Source: a virus
Virus record (IMG/VR): IMGVR_UViG_3300033233_000077
Location: 1-42,044 of that record
DNA length: 42,044 nucleotides
Strand: one strand, 5' to 3'
Shown: in pieces, positions 23,670-31,189 of the stretch
How the letters are laid out: every line of letters begins with the position of its first letter
Numbering within the stretch: position 1 is the stretch's first letter
Notes under the pieces: model-generated
Told to the model about the DNA's origin: nothing
The model's input: the letters and a program-made list of their open reading frames with translations, nothing else
The model's database searches: none
Translations under genes and position numbers: made by a program

Positions 23670-24508
23670 AGGCGTACAAGTCTCCAGCGTTTCAATTCTA
23701 CCCGGATTCTTGGCTCTCTTCGATGGACATTACCCTTATGACATCAGCCGAAGAGGGTGCATATATTCGCCTCTTGTGCCATGCTTGGCTTTCTCCAGAT
23801 TGCGGCCTTCCAGCCGACTCCAGAGCGCTTCAGACTTTGTCTAGACTTGGCTCAGCATGGTCAAAAAGCGAAGCCACCATCAGGGCGAAGTTTCGACAGG
23901 AAGACGGGCGCATATACAACGACAGGCTTCTTGCAGAACGTAGCAAACAAGAGGTTTGGCGTGAGAAAAGCAGCGCAGGTGGTAAGCGCTCAGGTGCAAC
24001 CAGACGTGAAGCAAACCACGAACCAAAAACGAAGGGTGGTTCACTTTTGGTTGACGATTTACATGAACCAAATGGCAACTCTTCTTCTCCGTCTCCATTT
24101 CCAGTAAATACAAAAGCAAAAACACACACACCAACAGCGGCAAAAACCGCCGCAGTGTCTGTGATCGATCCGGTGGAAGGTTGGTTCTCTCAGGAGTTCT
24201 GGCCTGTCTATCCCCGGAGAGAGGCGAAGGTCGCAGCCTTGAAAGCAGCTCGGGCTGTGCTGAAAACTCCAGAACTTCGAGCGGCGGCTCTCCGGGCGCT
24301 GACGTTGCAGCTTCCGGACCTGACCAGCAGACCGCCAGACAAACGACCTCACCCGGCGACGTGGATTAGCGGGCGGCGGTGGGAAGATGAACCGGCGTTG
24401 CCGTTTATCTCGATGCCACGATCTAGCGAGAACGGTAACGGGAAAATTGGGTTTGAGGAATCGGTAGAGCGAGAATTACAGAAACGGTTTATGGAAGGGC
24501 GTTTATGA
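23666..24508 (+). CDS. DUF1376-like replication protein
   Basis: A 280-aa protein with an N-terminal DUF1376 pattern (residues 3-70: SPAFQFYPDSWLSS, MTSAEEGAYIRLLCHAW, GLPADSRALQTLSRL), a winged-helix-like domain of phage replication initiators. A low-complexity linker follows (residues ~110-165). A C-terminal part (FWPVYPRREAKVAALKA...PHPATWISGRRWEDE) is seen at the end of many phage replication organisers. It probably recruits the host helicase or primase to the phage origin, as no such enzyme is encoded here. It is coupled to both neighbours by ATGA overlaps. Confidence 0.78.
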   Translation: MKAYKSPAFQFYPDSWLSSMDITLMTSAEEGAYIRLLCHAWLSPDCGLPADSRALQTLSRLGSAWSKSEATIRAKFRQEDGRIYNDRLLAERSKQEVWREKSSAGGKRSGATRREANHEPKTKGGSLLVDDLHEPNGNSSSPSPFPVNTKAKTHTPTAAKTAAVSVIDPVEGWFSQEFWPVYPRREAKVAALKAARAVLKTPELRAAALRALTLQLPDLTSRPPDKRPHPATWISGRRWEDEPALPFISMPRSSENGNGKIGFEESVERELQKRFMEGRL

Positions 24509-25032
24509 TCGACAGCAAACAGGCGACGGCAGACATGGCGCGGCTTTCAGTGTTGAAGTTTTTTCCGGCAGACCAAACGGCGCGGACTGAGATTATGCTA
24601 ATGGCGTGCGAGATGGCGCAGACGAACGAGCAGGTGGCATGGCTGGCCAAACGGTGCATCCAGCTCTGGAACGAATGGGAAGGGCCGCGAGAGATGCGGG
24701 CGGTGTTTTGTTCGAGATATCAACCGGTAGATGGGATTGAAGCGTATTCGCAACTTCAACGGTTCAACGACGGAATCCCAAGTGAGAAGGCATCGGAGCC
24801 GTTGCAACTCGGCGGGGCGACAGTGCGGCAGATTGCAGGGCCACGGGACACGGCGGATGACCTGACAGCGGCGGCCAGTATAAGGCCGGTAATCGAGGCG
24901 ATGGCGCGGGCGAAGGACATGCAACGGAGCAGGACGGTTCGGGTCCCAAGTATCCCGCTAGTGAATTTGACCGATGCGAACCGGATCACAGCAGCGGATA
25001 TTGAACGGGCCATGCGCGAGGCGGGCCGATGA
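24505..25032 (+). CDS. Replication-associated protein of unknown function
   Basis: A 175-aa protein. The N-terminal 80 residues are helical (AWLAKRCIQLWNEWEGPREMRAVFCSRYQPVDG), a layout I associate with helicase-loader-adjacent genes in phages. The rest is less structured. It overlaps the DUF1376-like gene and the next gene by 4 nt each. I see no Walker motif, so it is not an ATPase loader. Confidence 0.5.
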   Translation: MIDSKQATADMARLSVLKFFPADQTARTEIMLMACEMAQTNEQVAWLAKRCIQLWNEWEGPREMRAVFCSRYQPVDGIEAYSQLQRFNDGIPSEKASEPLQLGGATVRQIAGPRDTADDLTAAASIRPVIEAMARAKDMQRSRTVRVPSIPLVNLTDANRITAADIERAMREAGR

Positions 25033-25475
25033 TCGACCTGAAAGCAGCACGGGAAACCATGCAGGGCTTTAGTGGGATGCCGGGGCTTCCGGACTCGAAA
25101 GAAGCCCTGAAGGCTCGAACAGACTCACTGCGGCAGAACGCCAGAAGCATCGGCCACGCGGCGCGGGTGGTAAAGGCCTTGCGGGAGCAGGAGAAGTTTT
25201 ATCCCAGCGTCCAAGCGATTTACGATATGTGCCAGCAGACACCGGATGACGAGATCATTACCAGCGTGGCGATGGAATGCAACTGGTGCGGCGGCTCCGG
25301 GTACATCATCGTGTACGGGGAGTTTGATACCTCAGCAGCGTGGAAGTGCCGGCACGATGGATCCGCACCGTCAAACGTCGGGCCGGTGATCGTACCAGCC
25401 CTAGCGGCGCATTATCGGCTGGAAGCGGTGGAAGCGGAAGCGCGGCGACTGGCGCGGGCATCGGTGTTCGCGTGA
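25029..25475 (+). CDS. Small protein with CxxC site
   Basis: A 148-aa protein. The N-terminal half is helical (LRQNARSIGHAARVVKALREQ). A central CNWCGGSGY (near residue 84) and a later single Cys (KCRHDG) give a partial zinc site of the 'CxxCxGxG' kind. The C-terminus is a helix, LEAVEAEARRLARA. It sits in the replication operon, coupled on both sides. Function unknown. Confidence 0.5.
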   Translation: MIDLKAARETMQGFSGMPGLPDSKEALKARTDSLRQNARSIGHAARVVKALREQEKFYPSVQAIYDMCQQTPDDEIITSVAMECNWCGGSGYIIVYGEFDTSAAWKCRHDGSAPSNVGPVIVPALAAHYRLEAVEAEARRLARASVFA

Positions 25476-25768
25476 CAGCCGATCTCCAGCGATGCCGGGA
25501 CGAACAGATCCGATGCGTCACGCTGCTACTGGCGGGGCATCCGGAGCAACACGGCCTGCAAATGGGACTGGCGGACTGGATGGCAGAAGAAATTTTGCTA
25601 TTGACGGAGCAGCCCGTAACGCTGCATACTGAAACGGAACGGCAGGGGCTTCGAATCCCTGCTTCGAATGATCCGGGTGGCGTCTCTCCTACAGGCACCG
25701 CCCGGGCATTCGACACCTGTGGAGAGGTGATACATGAAGCGCACACCATTAAAACGCAAAAGCAGTAA
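25472..25768 (+). CDS. Small protein whose 3' end contains leader B
   Basis: A 98-aa reading frame that starts at GTG 25472, overlapping the previous stop (GTGA). The first ~50 residues (CVTLLLAGHPEQHGLQMGLADWMAEEILLL) look like a normal helical protein. The last ~45 residues are read through the structured element at 25637-25736 and look unlike protein, so selection on RNA structure may dominate there. The frame overlaps the next gene by 35 nt. The longer start at 25340 is not supported. Confidence 0.5.
   Translation: MTADLQRCRDEQIRCVTLLLAGHPEQHGLQMGLADWMAEEILLLTEQPVTLHTETERQGLRIPASNDPGGVSPTGTARAFDTCGEVIHEAHTIKTQKQ
25601..25630 (+). promoter_or_regulatory. Candidate promoter for leader B
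   Basis: TTGACG (25601-25606), 18 nt, then CATACT (25625-25630). Transcription would start near 25637, giving a leader of about 97 nt, almost the same as leader A. Confidence 0.5.
25637..25736 (+). promoter_or_regulatory. Structured leader B with SD-complementary loop
   Basis: P1: GCAGGG (25642-25647) with CCCTGC (25657-25662). P2: TCGAATG (25664-25670) with CATTCGA (25707-25713), then CCGGGTGG (25673-25680) with CCGCCCGG (25698-25705). The loop holds CTCTCC (25684-25689) and ACAGG (25691-25695), which pair with CCTGTGGAGAG (25716-25726) over 11 bp with one bulged T. That target includes the Shine-Dalgarno sequence of ATG 25734. It has the same architecture as leader A with different bases. 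Confidence 0.6.
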
Positions 25769-26081
25769 ACCGATACGCCGCGCTGGCGGGGCCGTCCAGA
25801 ACCCGGATTACTTAGACTTTATCCGGCAGTGTTGGTGCGTTTTAACGGCTACCGGCGATTGCGTTGGGGCCGTTGAGGCGGCGCACGTCGGGGACCGGGG
25901 ACTCGGGCAGAAATGCCGGGATCAGGAAACCATTCCACTTTGTGGATACCATCACCGAACGGGGCCGGACTCCCAGCACGTCATAGGGAAAGCATTCTGG
26001 GACCACCACGGCATCAACCGGGCAGATCTAGTGACGCTGTACCAAGGCATCTTCGAGGGCGCGGGAGGTGGGAAGTCATGA
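25734..26081 (+). CDS. HNH-type nuclease, DUF968/Ref-like
   Basis: A 115-aa protein with a basic N-terminus and a compact HNH-like core: CWCVLTATGDCVGAVEAAHVG (two Cys of the zinc site, then the AAHVG His), QETIPLCGYHHRTGPDS, ending FWDHHGINRADL. The pattern resembles small recombination nucleases carried by phages and RecA-dependent Ref-type enzymes. Its start lies at the foot of structured leader B and has GGAGAGG about 6 nt upstream. Its stop overlaps the next start by 4 nt (ATGA). Confidence 0.75.
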   Translation: MKRTPLKRKSSKPIRRAGGAVQNPDYLDFIRQCWCVLTATGDCVGAVEAAHVGDRGLGQKCRDQETIPLCGYHHRTGPDSQHVIGKAFWDHHGINRADLVTLYQGIFEGAGGGKS

Positions 26082-26377
26082 TCCTGAACCGATGCGCTTC
26101 ATTACCCGGCGACTGTCGGGCAACCGTCAACCCTCGGCATGTTGTGGCGGAAATAGCCGAACGTCACGGGCTGACACCAGCGCAGGTCCGGGGGGAATGG
26201 CGATACCCGGACCTCATGGCAGCGCGGCGCGAGATTGCTTTGAGACTCCGGGCTGAAGGGTTCTCATATCCGGCAATCGGACGGGCGCTGGCGCGGACGC
26301 ACGCTACGATAATCACGATGCTTGGCAACGTGGGGCACCCGCAATCGCGGCGGCGGGACTGGCAAGCTCAGGTATGA
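26078..26377 (+). CDS. DnaA domain IV-like HTH protein
   Basis: A 99-aa protein with a C-terminal helix-turn-helix of the DnaA domain IV kind. Between residues ~45 and 85 it reads DLMAARREIALRLRAEGFSYPAIGRALARTHATI, with the 'R-x-IA...YP-IG-A-(A/G)R-HATI' pattern of DnaA DNA-binding domains. The N-terminal part has two cysteines and a basic helix. It may bind DnaA-box-like sites at the phage origin or act as a transcription regulator. It overlaps the nuclease gene by 4 nt and the next gene by 4 nt. Confidence 0.7.
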   Translation: MILNRCASLPGDCRATVNPRHVVAEIAERHGLTPAQVRGEWRYPDLMAARREIALRLRAEGFSYPAIGRALARTHATIITMLGNVGHPQSRRRDWQAQV

Positions 26378-26568
26378 ACTGGCATTATGCACCTGGTATG
26401 GCGATGCGGCGGGACTTCGGAACCGGAACGTGTCCGCACTGCCTGAAGCCGTTCACGCTTGCGAATAAGAACCAGATTACGTGCGGGGGCGACGGTTGCC
26501 GACGGGCTCAGGCAAGAATCACAGATCGGGCGTGGAAGCGTGGGAAGCGGAAGGCCGATGCTAATTGA
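26374..26568 (+). CDS. Small zinc-finger protein
   Basis: A 64-aa protein with CPHC near residue 20 and CGGDGC near residue 37, a treble-clef-like zinc site, followed by a basic helix (RAQARITDRAWKRGKRK). It probably binds nucleic acid. It overlaps the preceding gene by 4 nt and the next by 11 nt. Confidence 0.55.
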   Translation: MNWHYAPGMAMRRDFGTGTCPHCLKPFTLANKNQITCGGDGCRRAQARITDRAWKRGKRKADAN

Positions 26569-26830
26569 AACCACGTACTACATCCTGCCGATGCGCGACA
26601 TACGCACCGTTGGCGGCGCAGTGTGTGCAGATCCGTGCGAACTCGATCAGGCTCAGTTCTGGGGGGTGTACAAACTGGAAAGCGACGGATGCTCAGAGTG
26701 GGTATCTGACCATCCGTCGCAAAATGAAGCTGACGCGGCTATAGACCGCATTCAGCCAGCAGCGCGTCCGGAACCTGCCTGCGATACTTCCGGACGAGCG
26801 TCTGAGCCAGAGCAGCCTGTTTTGGCGTGA
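26558..26830 (+). CDS. Small protein convergent with the SNF2 gene
   Basis: A 90-aa protein starting MLIETTYYILPM. The first 60 residues look like a small alpha/beta domain with three cysteines; the tail is Pro/Glu-rich. Its last 92 nt overlap the end of the minus-strand helicase gene, so both strands code here. It is the final gene of the forward early operon. No homolog is recognised. Confidence 0.45.
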   Translation: MLIETTYYILPMRDIRTVGGAVCADPCELDQAQFWGVYKLESDGCSEWVSDHPSQNEADAAIDRIQPAARPEPACDTSGRASEPEQPVLA

Positions 26831-28769
26831 GGCGTCCGCAATCGGCAAGGCTGTGACCGATCATGCCGTCTAACCGGGAGAACCCAACACCGTTAAGCGT
26901 CTTTGCTTTGTCGGGGTCCAGATCCGCAACCAGCTTGAGCGCTTGGTGTATCGCTGCAATCTGCGAAGCCGTCAGCGTCTCTGCGATCTTGGCGTACTTC
27001 GTCCGGGGCGTGTCCTGCGTTGCGGCTTCCGACCGTCCGGGAACTATCGGCGCTTCCATCAGCTCGACTTGCTCTGGTGTCAGCCGTTCCGGGTGCTCAC
27101 GGTCCAGTGCTGAATCAATGACATTCTGCTTTGCCACCAGCCGTTTCGCCATCGTTGCCGCGATTGAACCCTGTATCACCAGATGCTCACAGAGCACGCT
27201 ATTACGCTGGCCGATGCGGTTACAACGATCTTCAGCCTGCGACATGTTGCCGGGCACCCAGTCGAGTTCTACAAACACAACATGCCACGCTGCGGTGAGG
27301 GTAATCCCGACACCGGCAGACTGAATACCGCCGACGAATACCCGGCAGTCCGGATCGTTCTGGAAGCGGTCAGACTCGGCCTGACGCTCCATGATGGGAG
27401 TTTTTTGCGTGATCGAAGCGGTTCCGATACCTTCCTCAGCCAGTGCGGAAAGCATTCCGGCCGCCACGTCGCCGTGGTGACAAAACACAACGACTTTGTG
27501 CGAATCGTCAGCCTTTAGCGCGGTGAGAACGTGCTCAACCGCGTGCGGTAACGTCGCCATCGCTGTTTCATGCCGCAGCCGGGCCATCTCGGTAAACGCA
27601 AACGATGCGCCTTTCTTCAGGGCTGCGACTGCGGCGGTGTACGCTTCCTCTGATTCCGCCTTTGCAAGCTCCACGGCGGCGCGCAGGCGCTCCAGTTCTT
27701 CTTCGTGGGACTCTGCGGCATCCGACTCCTCCGCAATCGCGTCAGACGCCGAATCCGCCTCAAGTTCGATGACCACGCGCCGTTTCGCCGGCAGTTCGGT
27801 CAAAACCTGCGTTTTAGTGCGGCGGATCATGATCGACCCGCGAAGCTCCCGCTGCAGTTCGTCCAGGTTCGTAGCGCCGTTTTGGTCGTATCCTGCGCCT
27901 GGGTAACCGAACGATCCGGTGAACTTCTTCGCGTAGACGTAGAAGCTTTTGAATATCTCGTGATCCGGGGCCAGCCAGTGAAACAAACCGAAACCCTCAC
28001 TCGGGCGGTTTGGTATCGGCGTGCCAGTCATGCCGACCTGCAAACGTCCGCGAACACCGGGCGACGGCTCGACCTTCTGGCGTTTGGCGGTGTAGGGGTC
28101 CATGCCGAAGATTGCCAGCGTCCGCTTTGATTCCCGGTTCTTGAGGTAGTGAGCCTCGTCAATTGCCACCAGGTCCCACAGTTCGGCCTGAATCTTCGCA
28201 GCGTGCTTCGTCGCAATGTCAAAGTTCATGATCACGATATCGGCGTAGTTCCCGGGCCAGCTCTGGCCGGAAGCAATGCCGATGCGGAACTTACGCACCA
28301 GCCATTTGTTGAGTTCGCGCATCCAGTTCTGTTTCAGGGTGGCGGGACAAACGATCAAAACCCGTTTCACGTCGGGGCGGGCGTTGATCATGCCGATGAC
28401 CTGAATAGTTTTCCCGAGTCCCATATCGTCCCCAAACAGGACGTTTCCGCGCTTCAGGGCGCTGGCGATCCCGGCTTTCTGGAAGGGCAGGTAGTCCAGA
28501 CCATCGGGGGCCGGAAGCTCAACGTCGGCGGATGCGGCGCGGGATTCGTCCACCAGGGCGGCGCGTTCTTTGCCGATGCGCTCAAACTCAGCCCGCTTCG
28601 CAAGTTGCGCGGCTGGGTCCATGAGCAGCTTAGCCACGTCCTCCCGGCTGGTCCACCAGTGCCGCTGCTGAGGGTCCCACCGAAACCCGGCAGACTTTGC
28701 GTGCTCCCGCTGCGCGTAGGGGATTGTGACGATCCAGCGGATGCCGTCACGGTTAACGGGAAACGTCAT
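26739..28769 (-). CDS. SNF2-family DNA helicase
   Basis: A 676-aa SF2 helicase of the SNF2 group. Residues 16-45 (YAQREHAKSAGFRWDPQQRHWW) form a small DUF5710/HARP-like module seen in phage SNF2 proteins. Motif I is DDMGLGKT at 114-121, motif II is DEAH at 204-207, motif III is in GMTGTPIPNR. A coiled, Glu/Ala-rich insert lies around residues 340-400. Motifs V and VI are GVGITLTAAWHVVFVE and QAEDRCNRIGQ. It remodels or unwinds DNA with ATP; in phages such enzymes are linked with replication and recombination. It is the last gene of a minus-strand operon and its start overlaps the previous stop by 4 nt. Confidence 0.92.
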   Translation of the reverse strand: MTFPVNRDGIRWIVTIPYAQREHAKSAGFRWDPQQRHWWTSREDVAKLLMDPAAQLAKRAEFERIGKERAALVDESRAASADVELPAPDGLDYLPFQKAGIASALKRGNVLFGDDMGLGKTIQVIGMINARPDVKRVLIVCPATLKQNWMRELNKWLVRKFRIGIASGQSWPGNYADIVIMNFDIATKHAAKIQAELWDLVAIDEAHYLKNRESKRTLAIFGMDPYTAKRQKVEPSPGVRGRLQVGMTGTPIPNRPSEGFGLFHWLAPDHEIFKSFYVYAKKFTGSFGYPGAGYDQNGATNLDELQRELRGSIMIRRTKTQVLTELPAKRRVVIELEADSASDAIAEESDAAESHEEELERLRAAVELAKAESEEAYTAAVAALKKGASFAFTEMARLRHETAMATLPHAVEHVLTALKADDSHKVVVFCHHGDVAAGMLSALAEEGIGTASITQKTPIMERQAESDRFQNDPDCRVFVGGIQSAGVGITLTAAWHVVFVELDWVPGNMSQAEDRCNRIGQRNSVLCEHLVIQGSIAATMAKRLVAKQNVIDSALDREHPERLTPEQVELMEAPIVPGRSEAATQDTPRTKYAKIAETLTASQIAAIHQALKLVADLDPDKAKTLNGVGFSRLDGMIGHSLADCGRLTPKQAALAQTLVRKYRRQVPDALLAECGL

Positions 28770-29056
28770 GCGGACGCTCCCGCAATGAACAGATCAAACT
28801 GTGCAGCCCGTGCCAGCTTGCCATTTTTGCCACGGACCAGAGGCGGGAAATCAAACGAAACATAGCCGGAAACCTCATGGCCAGTGACTATCGGGATAAT
28901 GCGCTGTGTTTGCAGGTCAAATATCGGCAGCCCAACGTGATGAGCTATCCCGCATTGTGAACACAAAATGGGCTTGCCGAAGCTGCCGTCCAACTCGTGA
29001 CCGGTGCTCGATGCCGGATCAAACCACGCGTTCTCGGCAGTGTTCGGGGCGCTCAT
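28766..29056 (-). CDS. Small protein with CxxC site
   Basis: A 96-aa protein. The middle has CSQCGIAHHVGLPIF, with one CxxC and two His that could bind zinc. The second half is beta-rich and ends LARAAQFDLFIAG. It overlaps the helicase start by 4 nt and the preceding gene by 4 nt, so it is coupled to the helicase and may be its partner. No known family is recognised. Confidence 0.55.
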   Translation of the reverse strand: MSAPNTAENAWFDPASSTGHELDGSFGKPILCSQCGIAHHVGLPIFDLQTQRIIPIVTGHEVSGYVSFDFPPLVRGKNGKLARAAQFDLFIAGASA

Positions 29057-29265
29057 GCTACACCCAGTTCGAATTTGAGCTTGGCGGCGATTGTAGTGTA
29101 AATAGAATCCGGGTCACCGGCGGCCTTCGCGATATTTAATTGCAGTTCAAGCAACTTGTAAGCGTGAAGTTTTGCGCCAGTCAGCCGATTTACATCGGCG
29201 CGGCGTGCTGCAATCCTATCCATGTCAGTGGCAATCTGAGCGATTGTTCGGGTTGTATTTGCCAT
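29053..29265 (-). CDS. Small helical protein
   Basis: A 70-aa protein starting MANTTRTIAQIATDMDRIAARR, predicted helical and perhaps a coiled coil. ATG 29265 overlaps the stop of the upstream gene (TAATG) and is preferred over the longer start at 29316. It is the middle gene of the helicase operon. Function unknown. Confidence 0.55.
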   Translation of the reverse strand: MANTTRTIAQIATDMDRIAARRADVNRLTGAKLHAYKLLELQLNIAKAAGDPDSIYTTIAAKLKFELGVA

Positions 29266-29564
29266 TACCGCACCGTCCTGAATGATTTCGTCGCCAGCCG
29301 GGTTTCGTCGGAGCATTCGCGGTGTAAGAACTTCTCGCCAGCCGCTTCGATAAAACCAGCCTTCTTTCCGTTGCGCGTCACATATACGCGCTCAGCGTCG
29401 CCAGACTTCCACCAGTTCGTTTTCAGCCCGATCTTCGCGGCGTTGATTGCGTCTGCGATACCAGCCAGCTTAGATGCTGACTTTGCAGCGCTGCGTTCTT
29501 CGTGCGCTGCAATCATCGTGTCGTTAAATAAATGAGCGGCGCGGGCAAGATCAAAGTTTTTCAT
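29265..29564 (-). CDS. First gene of the minus-strand helicase operon
   Basis: A 99-aa protein with a helical N-terminal half (HEERSAAKSASKLAGIADAINAAKIGL) and a beta C-terminal half with VYVTRNGKKAGFIEAAGEKFL. It has a strong Shine-Dalgarno sequence, AGGAGG, about 11 nt before the ATG, partly in the loop of a short AGGC/GCCT hairpin. It is driven by the candidate promoter at 29632-29660. I do not recognise the family. Confidence 0.6.
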   Translation of the reverse strand: MKNFDLARAAHLFNDTMIAAHEERSAAKSASKLAGIADAINAAKIGLKTNWWKSGDAERVYVTRNGKKAGFIEAAGEKFLHRECSDETRLATKSFRTVR

Positions 29565-29631
29565 TGCGTTTAGGCCTCCTATAGCCTTGCCCGGCTGGCC
29601 CGGTGGTCGCCGGTCCTGCCTGACACTTATT

Positions 29632-29660
29632 AATTTACCATGCGCTATGTATTATTGCAA
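29632..29660 (-). promoter_or_regulatory. Promoter of the minus-strand helicase operon
   Basis: On the minus strand: TTGCAA (29660-29655), 17 nt, TAAATT (29637-29632). The start would be near 29625, giving a leader of about 60 nt that contains CCGGC/GCCGG and AGGC/GCCT hairpins before the start codon. Confidence 0.6.
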
Positions 29661-29676
29661 CAGGAAAGATTGCGGT

Positions 29677-29705
29677 TTGCGAAATCAGGCGGCTTCAAGT
29701 ACCCT
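29677..29705 (+). promoter_or_regulatory. Promoter of the ParB-methyltransferase-terminase operon
   Basis: TTGCGA (29677-29682), 17 nt, TACCCT (29700-29705). ATG 29714 follows 8 nt after the -10, so the transcript is probably leaderless. It diverges from the helicase promoter; the two -35 elements are about 16 nt apart. Confidence 0.55.
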
Positions 29706-29713
29706 TACAGCAG

Positions 29714-30226
29714 ATGGCCAAACGTAAACCCGCACCAGAGCACCCGGCGCTGACGATTGAGTACTGGCCGATAGACCGGCTCCAGCCATACGAACGCAAC
29801 CCGAGGCGCAACGACAAAGCTGTGGGCCAGATGGTCGCGTCGATCAAAGAGTACGGGTTCACGATCCCGGTCTTGGCGAAGTCTGACGGGCTAGTAATCG
29901 ACGGACATCTCAGGCTGAAGGCTGCGGTTCAGATGAAGCTCGCAGAGGTGCCAGTGATCTCCTGCGACACCTGGACCGAGGCTCAGGTGAAGGCGTTCAG
30001 GCTGATGGTGAACCGCTCCGTTGCGTGGGCCGATTGGGACATGGACGCACTGGCTTTGGAGTTCGGAGACCTGAAGGCGCTCGACTTCGACCTGACGCTA
30101 ACCGGGTTCGATGCAATTGAATTTGGCGAGTTCTCTGGGGTGAACCAGCCGGAGTTTGACGAGAACGCAGCAGCGGACGTGAAGTATCAGGAGTGCCCAG
30201 CGTGCGGGCATCACTTCCCGAAATGA
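29714..30226 (+). CDS. ParB-like nuclease-domain protein
   Basis: A 170-aa protein with a ParB/Srx-type domain at residues ~12-110: WPIDRLQPYERNPRRNDKAV, then IKEYGFTIPVLAK, and DGHLRLKAAVQ (the G-H-R motif of the nucleotide-binding pocket). In many phages this domain is fused to an adenine methyltransferase; here it is separate and overlaps a cytosine methyltransferase gene (ATGA). The C-terminus ECPACGHHFPK is a half zinc site. It may bind or nick DNA and direct the methyltransferase, or take part in packaging, as the terminase genes follow. Confidence 0.85.
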   Translation: MAKRKPAPEHPALTIEYWPIDRLQPYERNPRRNDKAVGQMVASIKEYGFTIPVLAKSDGLVIDGHLRLKAAVQMKLAEVPVISCDTWTEAQVKAFRLMVNRSVAWADWDMDALALEFGDLKALDFDLTLTGFDAIEFGEFSGVNQPEFDENAAADVKYQECPACGHHFPK

Positions 30227-31182
30227 CCTATCCTGAGATACTGACGGAGGCATGGCAGCAGCACTTGGCACCGCGTGCGCCGGATGCGCCAACGGTTATC
30301 AGTCTGTTCGCCGGCTGCGGCGGCTCTAGTCTCGGTTATTCGATGGCCGGATTCCGCGAACTGCTGGCAGTTGAATGGGATGACAACGCAGCGGCCACGT
30401 TTCGCCTGAATTTTCCAGACGTGCCGGTCTATCACGGCGACATCACAAAGCTCGCTAGCGTTGACCTGATGCAACTGGCAGGCATCGGGCCCGGTGAACT
30501 GGACGTGCTCGACGGTTCTCCACCGTGTCAGGGATTCAGCACAGCCGGAAAGCGCAACATGGACGATTCACGGAACCAACTATTTCACGAGTTCACGCGA
30601 ATTCTGCGGGATCTTCATCCGCGGGCGTTCGTGATGGAGAACGTGTCCGGCATGGTCAAGGGCAAAATGAAGCTGATCTTCGTTGAGATCCTGAAGGAGT
30701 TGAAGGCGTGCGGGTACCAAGTGTCGGCTCGGCTCATGAACGCCATGTATTTCAATGTTCCGCAGGATCGGGCGCGCATGATTTTCATCGGAACACGAGA
30801 AGGTGAACCAAGTCATCCGGCGGCAGCATCAAAGCCGATTACGATCAGAGATGCCGTGAACTCGCCATTAGGAACAATCGGATATATCACTGCCAGCAAT
30901 GAACGGCATAGCATCGCAAAACGATCGCCACTTCGTTCCTTGAATCGCCCAATGGCCACGATCGTCAAAACAGGCAATAGCCGGATGATGCAGCCGTGGA
31001 AAGTCGAAGCGATTACCGCTCACGAAGTTGCTCGATTCGGAAGTTTCCCAGATGAGTATCAATGGATCGGGAAAGTTAATGAGCGAGTCGGAAACAGCGT
31101 TCCTCCGCTCTTTATGCGGGCTATCGCAGGGCACGTTCGGAGTCACGTTCTGCAAAGTTCTAAGAGTTTTTCCCGTACATAA
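30223..31182 (+). CDS. C5 cytosine DNA methyltransferase
   Basis: A 319-aa Dcm-type enzyme that transfers methyl from SAM to C5 of cytosine in a defined site. Motif I is SLFAGCGGSSLGYSMAG (from residue 27), motif IV is GSPPCQGFS with the catalytic Cys102, motif VI is MENVSGM with Glu139, motif VIII is QDRARMIFIG, and motif X is GNSVPPLFMRAI at the C-terminus. All key parts are present, so it is likely active. No restriction enzyme is seen nearby, so the role is probably protection against host restriction or marking of phage DNA. The recognition site cannot be read from the sequence. Confidence 0.92.
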   Translation: MTYPEILTEAWQQHLAPRAPDAPTVISLFAGCGGSSLGYSMAGFRELLAVEWDDNAAATFRLNFPDVPVYHGDITKLASVDLMQLAGIGPGELDVLDGSPPCQGFSTAGKRNMDDSRNQLFHEFTRILRDLHPRAFVMENVSGMVKGKMKLIFVEILKELKACGYQVSARLMNAMYFNVPQDRARMIFIGTREGEPSHPAAASKPITIRDAVNSPLGTIGYITASNERHSIAKRSPLRSLNRPMATIVKTGNSRMMQPWKVEAITAHEVARFGSFPDEYQWIGKVNERVGNSVPPLFMRAIAGHVRSHVLQSSKSFSRT

Positions 31183-31189
31183 AAACGAA

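Noticed and set aside
25641-25662. A tRNA T-arm-like sequence (GCAGGG, TTCGAAT in the loop, CCCTGC)
   Set aside because: The loop is 9 nt, and no anticodon arm, D arm or acceptor stem surrounds it. It fits better as hairpin P1 of leader B.
29565-29625. The leader of the minus-strand operon as a third copy of the A/B structured element
   Set aside because: It has hairpins (CCGGC/GCCGG and AGGC/GCCT around the ribosome site) but no loop complementary to the Shine-Dalgarno sequence, so it does not share the architecture.
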